A stretch of DNA of 64,000 nt from Salipiger pentaromativorans (lineage in GTDB: Bacteria > Pseudomonadota > Alphaproteobacteria > Rhodobacterales > Rhodobacteraceae). This document shows, piece by piece, positions 59,304-64,000 of this stretch. The notes beneath the pieces were generated by a model. It worked only from the letters and a program-made list of their open reading frames with translations, made no database searches and was not told the DNA's origin. Position numbers and translations under genes: made by a program. The stretch is from assembly GCF_024721115.1 (NCBI RefSeq), contig NZ_JAMDHK010000007.1, positions 69,041 through 133,040 of the forward strand. Reading direction: 5' to 3'. Position 1 is the stretch's first letter. Every line of letters begins with the position of its first letter.

Positions 59304-59432
59304 ATGTTGCGCACCATCATCTTGGGCAGCTGTGTCTCGGTTCAGGGAATCTTTGAGAAGAAACTGCCGGACGGCCGTATTTCGGTGCGCGTCGGAACGC
59401 AGGTCTACACCGGGACGCCCGTCGCCGCCTGA
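59304..59432 (+). CDS. Small conserved protein of 42 residues, function unknown
   Basis: An ATG at 59304 opens a frame of 42 codons that begins MLRTIILGSCVSVQGIFEKK and ends TGTPVAA before TGA. GGGGGA lies about ten bases upstream. I recall very similar short proteins in other Rhodobacteraceae, which supports that it is real. The middle, LPDGRISVRVGTQVYTG, looks like two beta strands. No signal peptide or membrane segment is seen. It has an A/T-rich upstream region and a strong terminator downstream, so it is probably its own unit. The role is unknown. Confidence 0.7.
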   Translation: MLRTIILGSCVSVQGIFEKKLPDGRISVRVGTQVYTGTPVAA

Positions 59433-59475
59433 CCTCGGCACTGCCATACGGAAGACCCGCTTCGCCACGCGAAGC

Positions 59476-59511
59476 AAAAAGGGGAGGCAAACGCCTCCCC
59501 TTCTTCTTTTT
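59476..59511. terminator. Bidirectional terminator between the small gene and infB
   Basis: The stem GGGGAGGC / GCCTCCCC (59481-59488 and 59493-59500) is flanked by AAAAA on the left and TTCTTCTTTTT on the right. It can end transcription of the small gene on the plus strand and of the nusA-infB operon on the minus strand. Confidence 0.9.
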
Positions 59512-59533
59512 CCATGTCCCGAACGGGGAAGGA

Positions 59534-62044
59534 TCAGAGCGACCGCTCGATCTCTTCCCGCTCGAAGATCTCGATGACATCGCCGGGGCGGATGTCGTCG
59601 TAGTTCTCGAAGGCCATGCCGCATTCCTGACCGGACTGCACCTCGGCCACCTCGTCCTTGAAGCGCTTGAGCGTCTTCAGCGTGCCCTCGTGGATCACCA
59701 CATCGTCGCGCAGCAGACGCACGCCCGCCGACCGGCGTGCCACGCCTTCGGTGACCAGGCAGCCCGCGACCTTGCCCACACCGGAGACCTTGAAGACCTC
59801 CTTGATCTGGGCATAGCCGATGAAGTTCTCGCGGATCTCGGCCGACAGCAGGCCCGAGGCCGCCGCTTTCACGTCGTCCACCAGATCGTAGATCACCGAG
59901 TAATAGCGGATCTCCACACCTTTCTGGTTGGCCGCGTTCCGCGCCGGCGCGTTGGCCCGCACGTTGAAGCCGATCACCGGCGCGCCCGAGGCTTCGGCCA
60001 GGCCGATATCCGTCTCGGTGATGGCGCCGACGCCCGAATGCAGCACGCGCACGCGCACCTCTTCGTTGCCGATCTTCTCCATCGCCTGAACGATGGCCTC
60101 GGCAGAGCCCTGCACATCCGCTTTCACCAGAATCGGCAGCTCGGAGACGTTCTCGTCGTCCTTGGCCTTCTTCATGAGCTGCTCGAGGGTCGTCGCGGCA
60201 CCGGCGGCAGCGCGCTTCTCCTTGGCGAGATTCTCACGATATTCGGCGATTTCGCGGGCCTGCGCCTCGGTCTCGGTCACGTTCAGAACATCGCCCGCCT
60301 CGGGCGTGCCGTTGAGGCCAAGCACCTCGACCGGCACCGACGGACCCGCTTCCTTCACGCGCTCGCCCTTGTCGTTCACCAGCGCACGGACCTTGCCGTA
60401 CTGCTCGCCCACGACAAAGATGTCGCCCTGCTTCAGCGTGCCGTTCTGGATCAGAACCGTCGCGACCGGGCCACGGCCCACGTCGAGCTGCGCCTCGATC
60501 ACGGCGCCTTCGGCGGCGCGGTCGGGGTTTGCTTTCAGCTCCAGCAGTTCCGCCTGAAGCGCGATCGCGTCGAGCAGCTCATCGAGACCCTGGCCGGTAT
60601 GGGCCGAAACCTCGACATCCTGCACCTCGCCCGACATCTGCTCCACGACAACCTCGTGCTGAAGCAGATCGGTGCGCACCTTGGTCGGGTTCGCCGACGG
60701 CTTGTCGATCTTGTTGATCGCCACGATCATCGGAACGCCGGCAGCCTTGGCGTGGTTGATGGCCTCGACGGTCTGCGGCATCACCGCGTCATCCGCCGCC
60801 ACAACCAGCACGACGATGTCCGTCACCTGAGCCCCGCGCGAACGCATCGAGGTAAAGGCGGCGTGGCCCGGCGTGTCGAGGAAGGTCAGCACGTCGCCGT
60901 TCTTCGTCGTCACCTGATAGGCGCCGATATGCTGGGTGATGCCGCCGGCTTCGCCCGCGGTCACATTGGCCTGACGGATCTTGTCGAGCAGCGAGGTCTT
61001 GCCGTGGTCGACGTGGCCCATGATCGTGATGACCGGGGGACGCGACTTGAGATCTTCCGGCTTGTCTTCTTCGGTCTTGATCACGTCCTCCACGTCCGCG
61101 TCGGAGACGCGGGTCACGCGGTGGCCGAATTCCTCGATGATCAACTCGGCGGTGTCGGCGTCGATCGACTGGTTCTGGGTCGCCATGATGCCGTTCTGCA
61201 TCAGCGCCTTGACCACGTCGGCCACACGCTCGGCCATCCGGTTGGCAAGCTCTGCCACCGTGATCGCCTCGGGAAGCTGCACGTCGCGCACGACCTTTTC
61301 GCGGCTCTGGGCGCCGCCCATGGCTTTCTGACGCGCACGCTCCTGCTTGCGCTTCATCGCCGCCATGGATTTCTGACGTCCGCCTTCGCCGCCCAGCGCC
61401 TGGTTCAGCGTCAGCTTGCCGGACCGGCGGTTGCCGTCGTCGCGGCCACGGGTCGACCGGCCACGCTCTTCGCGTTCGCGGTCGGCCTTGCGCTGCTGCG
61501 GCTGTGCCGCCGCCGCGGGTTTCGCGGTGCTGCGGGCCTGGGCACCGGCGGCTGCTGCGCCGGTCTCGGCCTTGGGAGCTGCTGCAGCGGCCTCGGCCTT
61601 CTTCGCGGCCTCGGCGGCTTCGCGGGCCTTGCGCTCTTCTTCCTCGGCTTTCGCCTTGGCGCGCTCTTCGGCCTCGCGCTGCTCGCGCTCTTTCTGTTCC
61701 TTTTCGGCGCGCTGGCGCGCACGCTCTTCGGCGCGCGCCTTTTCCTCGGCCTCACGCTGCGCCTGTTCCTCGGCCTCGCGGGCCTTGGCGGCTTGTAACG
61801 CCTTGAGACGGCGCTCCATCTCGGCATCGGAGATCCCCGCCGGGCGTTTGCCACCCGACCCGCCAGGCAGGCCGCCCGCGCCCTTGGCGCCGCCCGCACC
61901 GGGCTTGGGCACCACAACGCGCTTGCGCTTGGTTTCCACCACGACATTCTTGGTGCGCCCGTGGCTGAAGCTCTGCTTCACCGATCCCGACCGGGGACCG
62001 CCGCCACGCACACCCAAAGTCTTTTTGCCGTCGTTATCGCTCAT
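59534..62044 (-). CDS. infB: Translation initiation factor IF-2
   Basis: 836 residues. IF-2 brings initiator tRNA to the 30S subunit and uses GTP. The N-terminal part, to about residue 230, is low-complexity and charged (runs of Ala, Glu, Arg and Lys such as [20 protein letters not shown]), as usual for alphaproteobacterial IF-2. The G domain has G1 GHVDHGKT near residue 342, G3 DTPGHAAF and G4 NKID. The remaining domains are complete, ending [15 protein letters not shown]. It follows the YlxR-like gene by nine bases in the nusA operon. Confidence 0.98.
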   Translation of the reverse strand: MSDNDGKKTLGVRGGGPRSGSVKQSFSHGRTKNVVVETKRKRVVVPKPGAGGAKGAGGLPGGSGGKRPAGISDAEMERRLKALQAAKAREAEEQAQREAEEKARAEERARQRAEKEQKEREQREAEERAKAKAEEEERKAREAAEAAKKAEAAAAAPKAETGAAAAGAQARSTAKPAAAAQPQQRKADREREERGRSTRGRDDGNRRSGKLTLNQALGGEGGRQKSMAAMKRKQERARQKAMGGAQSREKVVRDVQLPEAITVAELANRMAERVADVVKALMQNGIMATQNQSIDADTAELIIEEFGHRVTRVSDADVEDVIKTEEDKPEDLKSRPPVITIMGHVDHGKTSLLDKIRQANVTAGEAGGITQHIGAYQVTTKNGDVLTFLDTPGHAAFTSMRSRGAQVTDIVVLVVAADDAVMPQTVEAINHAKAAGVPMIVAINKIDKPSANPTKVRTDLLQHEVVVEQMSGEVQDVEVSAHTGQGLDELLDAIALQAELLELKANPDRAAEGAVIEAQLDVGRGPVATVLIQNGTLKQGDIFVVGEQYGKVRALVNDKGERVKEAGPSVPVEVLGLNGTPEAGDVLNVTETEAQAREIAEYRENLAKEKRAAAGAATTLEQLMKKAKDDENVSELPILVKADVQGSAEAIVQAMEKIGNEEVRVRVLHSGVGAITETDIGLAEASGAPVIGFNVRANAPARNAANQKGVEIRYYSVIYDLVDDVKAAASGLLSAEIRENFIGYAQIKEVFKVSGVGKVAGCLVTEGVARRSAGVRLLRDDVVIHEGTLKTLKRFKDEVAEVQSGQECGMAFENYDDIRPGDVIEIFEREEIERSL

Positions 62045-62053
62045 TCAGCTCTC

Positions 62054-62725
62054 TTATCCTTTCCGGCGACCCCTGCCGCCTCCGGCGGCTTTCGCCGCCC
62101 CGGCAGCCCCTGCTGCCGTCTTCGCGTCGGCCCGTCCGACGCGCAGGCCCTTCAACCGTTGGGCTTCCTCTACAACACGTTTCGTGAGTCCACCAGCGCC
62201 AAGCGCGGCATGTATCACCTTTTCCCGGCCAAAGGCCAGACCCAGCTCGTCCGCGGTGAGCCAGCCGATATAGCTGCCCCAGGGCGGGGTGGACAGTTTC
62301 GACTTCCCGCGCGTCGAGCCATCCTCGGCCTGGATCAGCACATCCGCATCCTCGCGGCCCAGCCAGTCCTTGACCTTTTCATAGCCCGACACCGCCCCGC
62401 CCGACTTGCGGGCAAGGCTGATGAGCTCAACCACCCGGCGCGCCAGCATCCGCTCGATGAGCCCGGGAAGATCCTCGGGCACCGTGACCGGCTGCCGCGC
62501 CGCCCGGGCAAAGAGCCCCTTGGCCGCCGCCGTCTCGAGCGCCGCCCGGTCGGACGACACCCAGATGCCACGCCCCGGCAGCTTACCCGCGAGATCCGGC
62601 ACAACCTGGCTTTCCGGCCCGACCACAAAGCGGATCAGACCGGAGGCCGGCTGGCTCTCGCCCGTGACGATGCAGCGCCGCTCCGGCCCGTCGGCCCGGT
62701 CCTTATCCTGGCCGCCCCGGCTCAT
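62054..62725 (-). CDS. YlxR (DUF448) fused to an L7Ae-like domain, RNA-binding protein
   Basis: 223 residues from the ATG at 62725. The YlxR part (about residues 10-85) has ERRCIVTGESQPASGLIRFV and GRGIWVSSDRAALETAAAKG. The second part, about 90-185, resembles the L7Ae/L30e-like family (LIERMLARRVVELISLARKS, GAVSGYEKVKDWLGREDADV). The tail is Ala/Gly/Arg-rich. The pairing of these domains in one protein between nusA and infB is usual in alphaproteobacteria, where the two are separate genes in Gram-positives. It starts five bases after the nusA stop. Confidence 0.9.
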   Translation of the reverse strand: MSRGGQDKDRADGPERRCIVTGESQPASGLIRFVVGPESQVVPDLAGKLPGRGIWVSSDRAALETAAAKGLFARAARQPVTVPEDLPGLIERMLARRVVELISLARKSGGAVSGYEKVKDWLGREDADVLIQAEDGSTRGKSKLSTPPWGSYIGWLTADELGLAFGREKVIHAALGAGGLTKRVVEEAQRLKGLRVGRADAKTAAGAAGAAKAAGGGRGRRKG

Positions 62726-62729
62726 GCGC

Positions 62730-64000
62730 TCAGACCTCTTCCTCGGCCTCGGTTTCGCCGTCGTCCTCGCCCTCTTCGGCCTCTGCTTCCAGATCGGCGG
62801 GGTCAACCCAGCCCAGCAGGACGCGCGCGGTCATGATGAGGTTTTGCGCCTCGGCAAGATCGACATCGAATTTCTCGAGCAGCCCGTCGTCCTTGACGCG
62901 CTCGCCGCCGTCGGTCGTCCAGCCGCCGGCGAGTTCCCAGTCGGCGCAGGTGGCGAAATCTTCCAGCGTCTTGATGCCGTCTTCCGCCAGCGCCTCCACC
63001 ATTTGGGGTGTCAGGCCGTCGAATTCAATGAGGCTGTCCTCGGCGCCCAGCTCGCGGGCGTGTTCCAGCGCCTTGCGGGCCTGCTCTTCGAGGAATTCGC
63101 GGGCGCGGGTCTGAAGCTCCTGCGCGGTGCCCTCGTCGACCCCGTCGATGACCAGAAGCTCATCGAGATCCACATAGGCCACTTCCTCGAGATTGGTGAA
63201 GCCCTCGGCGACCAGAAGCTGGGCAAAGAACTCATCCAGATCCAGCGTGTCCATGAAGAGCTGCGTGCGCTCCTCGAATTCCTTCTGGCGGCGCTTGGAC
63301 TCTTCCTCTTCGGTCATGATGTCGATGTCGAGCCCGGTCAGCTGCGATGCCAGACGCACGTTCTGGCCGCGGCGGCCGATGGCCAGCGACAGCTGCTCGT
63401 CGGGCACCACCACCTCGATGCGCTCGGCATCCTCGTCGAGCACCACCTTGGAGACCTCGGCGGGCTGGAGCGCGTTCACCAGGAAGGTCGGCACGTCCTC
63501 GTTCCACGGGATGATGTCGATCTTTTCGCCCTGAAGCTCGTTCACAACCGCCTGCACGCGGCTGCCGCGCATCCCGACGCAGGCGCCCACCGGGTCGATG
63601 GAGCCGTCATAGGAGATGACGGCGATCTTGGCGCGCGAACCGGGGTCGCGGGCCACGGCCTTGATCTCAATGATGCCGTCGTAGATCTCGGGCACTTCCA
63701 TCTTGAAGAGCTCGGCCATGAATTCCGGCGCGGTGCGCGACAGGAAGATCTGCGGGCCGCGGGCCTCGCGGCGCACGTCCTTGATGTAGCAGCGGATCCG
63801 GTCGCCGGGGCGATAGCTTTCGCGGCCGATCTTCTCGTTGCGGCGCAGGATGGCTTCGCCACGGCCCACATCGACGATGACGTTGCCGTATTCCTCGCGC
63901 TTGACGGTGCCGTTGATGATGGTGCCGTTGCGGTCCTTGAACTCGTCATACTGACGGTCGCGTTCCGCCTCGCGGACCTTTTGCAGGATCACCTGCTTGG
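62730..64000 (-). CDS. nusA: Transcription termination/antitermination factor NusA (5' end outside the window)
   Basis: About 423 codons are visible. The gene continues beyond 64000, since NusA is usually near 500 residues or longer and its first part is missing. Present are the end of the N-terminal domain, the S1 domain ([20 protein letters not shown]), KH domains ([39 protein letters not shown]) and C-terminal acidic repeats with helix-hairpin-helix-like parts ([20 protein letters not shown]), ending in a strongly acidic tail. It heads the nusA-ylxR-infB string. An ATG at 63992 is internal, not the start. Confidence 0.96.
   Translation of the reverse strand, partial: KQVILQKVREAERDRQYDEFKDRNGTIINGTVKREEYGNVIVDVGRGEAILRRNEKIGRESYRPGDRIRCYIKDVRREARGPQIFLSRTAPEFMAELFKMEVPEIYDGIIEIKAVARDPGSRAKIAVISYDGSIDPVGACVGMRGSRVQAVVNELQGEKIDIIPWNEDVPTFLVNALQPAEVSKVVLDEDAERIEVVVPDEQLSLAIGRRGQNVRLASQLTGLDIDIMTEEEESKRRQKEFEERTQLFMDTLDLDEFFAQLLVAEGFTNLEEVAYVDLDELLVIDGVDEGTAQELQTRAREFLEEQARKALEHARELGAEDSLIEFDGLTPQMVEALAEDGIKTLEDFATCADWELAGGWTTDGGERVKDDGLLEKFDVDLAEAQNLIMTARVLLGWVDPADLEAEAEEGEDDGETEAEEEV

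Overview
The window is GC-rich chromosomal DNA from an alphaproteobacterium, most likely of the Rhodobacteraceae (roseobacter-type). Reasons: an F1-only ATP synthase operon (atpHAGDC without F0 genes); an rnd-lptC-lptA-lptB-hpf-ptsN string; nusA, then an YlxR/L7Ae-type fusion, then infB; a ferritin-VIT iron exporter (MbfA type) with an Irr-like box on its promoter; an RpoH-type promoter of alphaproteobacterial form before dnaKJ; and intergenic repeats of a kind I associate with this family. The genus cannot be fixed from sequence alone. I found no rRNA, tRNA, CRISPR array, phage or insertion sequence. Almost all of the window reads as ordinary core chromosome, with one accessory-looking surface-polysaccharide region.

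Layout. 1-5.4 kb: a lectin-like gene cut by the window edge, then atpC-D-G-A-H on the minus strand with a promoter and a terminator. 5.8-9.9 kb: methyltransferase, gloB, clpA. 10-17.1 kb: FadR-type regulator, a DUF1028 protein and a divergent peptide ABC importer in which one permease is fused to an ATPase. 17.3-20 kb: K+ channel, acetyltransferase, NYN-LOTUS protein, TetR regulator. 20.1-28.2 kb: mbfA, polA, a subtilisin-like protease, a PfkB kinase, nth and an Ada-like methyltransferase. 28.2-32.1 kb: ptsN, hpf, lptBAC, rnd. 32.1-33.1 kb: about 1 kb without a gene, then a sugar transferase.

34.8-45.2 kb: a polysaccharide locus. Minus-strand order is cysQ, GT2, galU, galE, GT4-type, GT92-like, GT14-like fusion, tandem-domain sulfotransferase. 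A capsule-export-type permease is divergent from cysQ. The gene content suggests that activated UDP-Glc/UDP-Gal is built into a surface glycan that is sulfated from PAPS, with CysQ removing the inhibitory by-product PAP. This is the best candidate in the window for a little-described system.

45.3-64 kb: SH3 protein, alkB, dnaK-dnaJ, radC, a chimeric phosphate-binding/OmpA protein next to an unknown exported protein, secA, a parvulin, argJ, mutT, a 42-residue protein gene, and the infB-ylxR-nusA operon running off the right edge.

Regulatory sites worth attention: the Irr-like box on the mbfA promoter, the RpoH-like promoter of dnaK, palindromes before the peptide transporter and before the sugar transferase, and three families of dispersed palindromic repeats.
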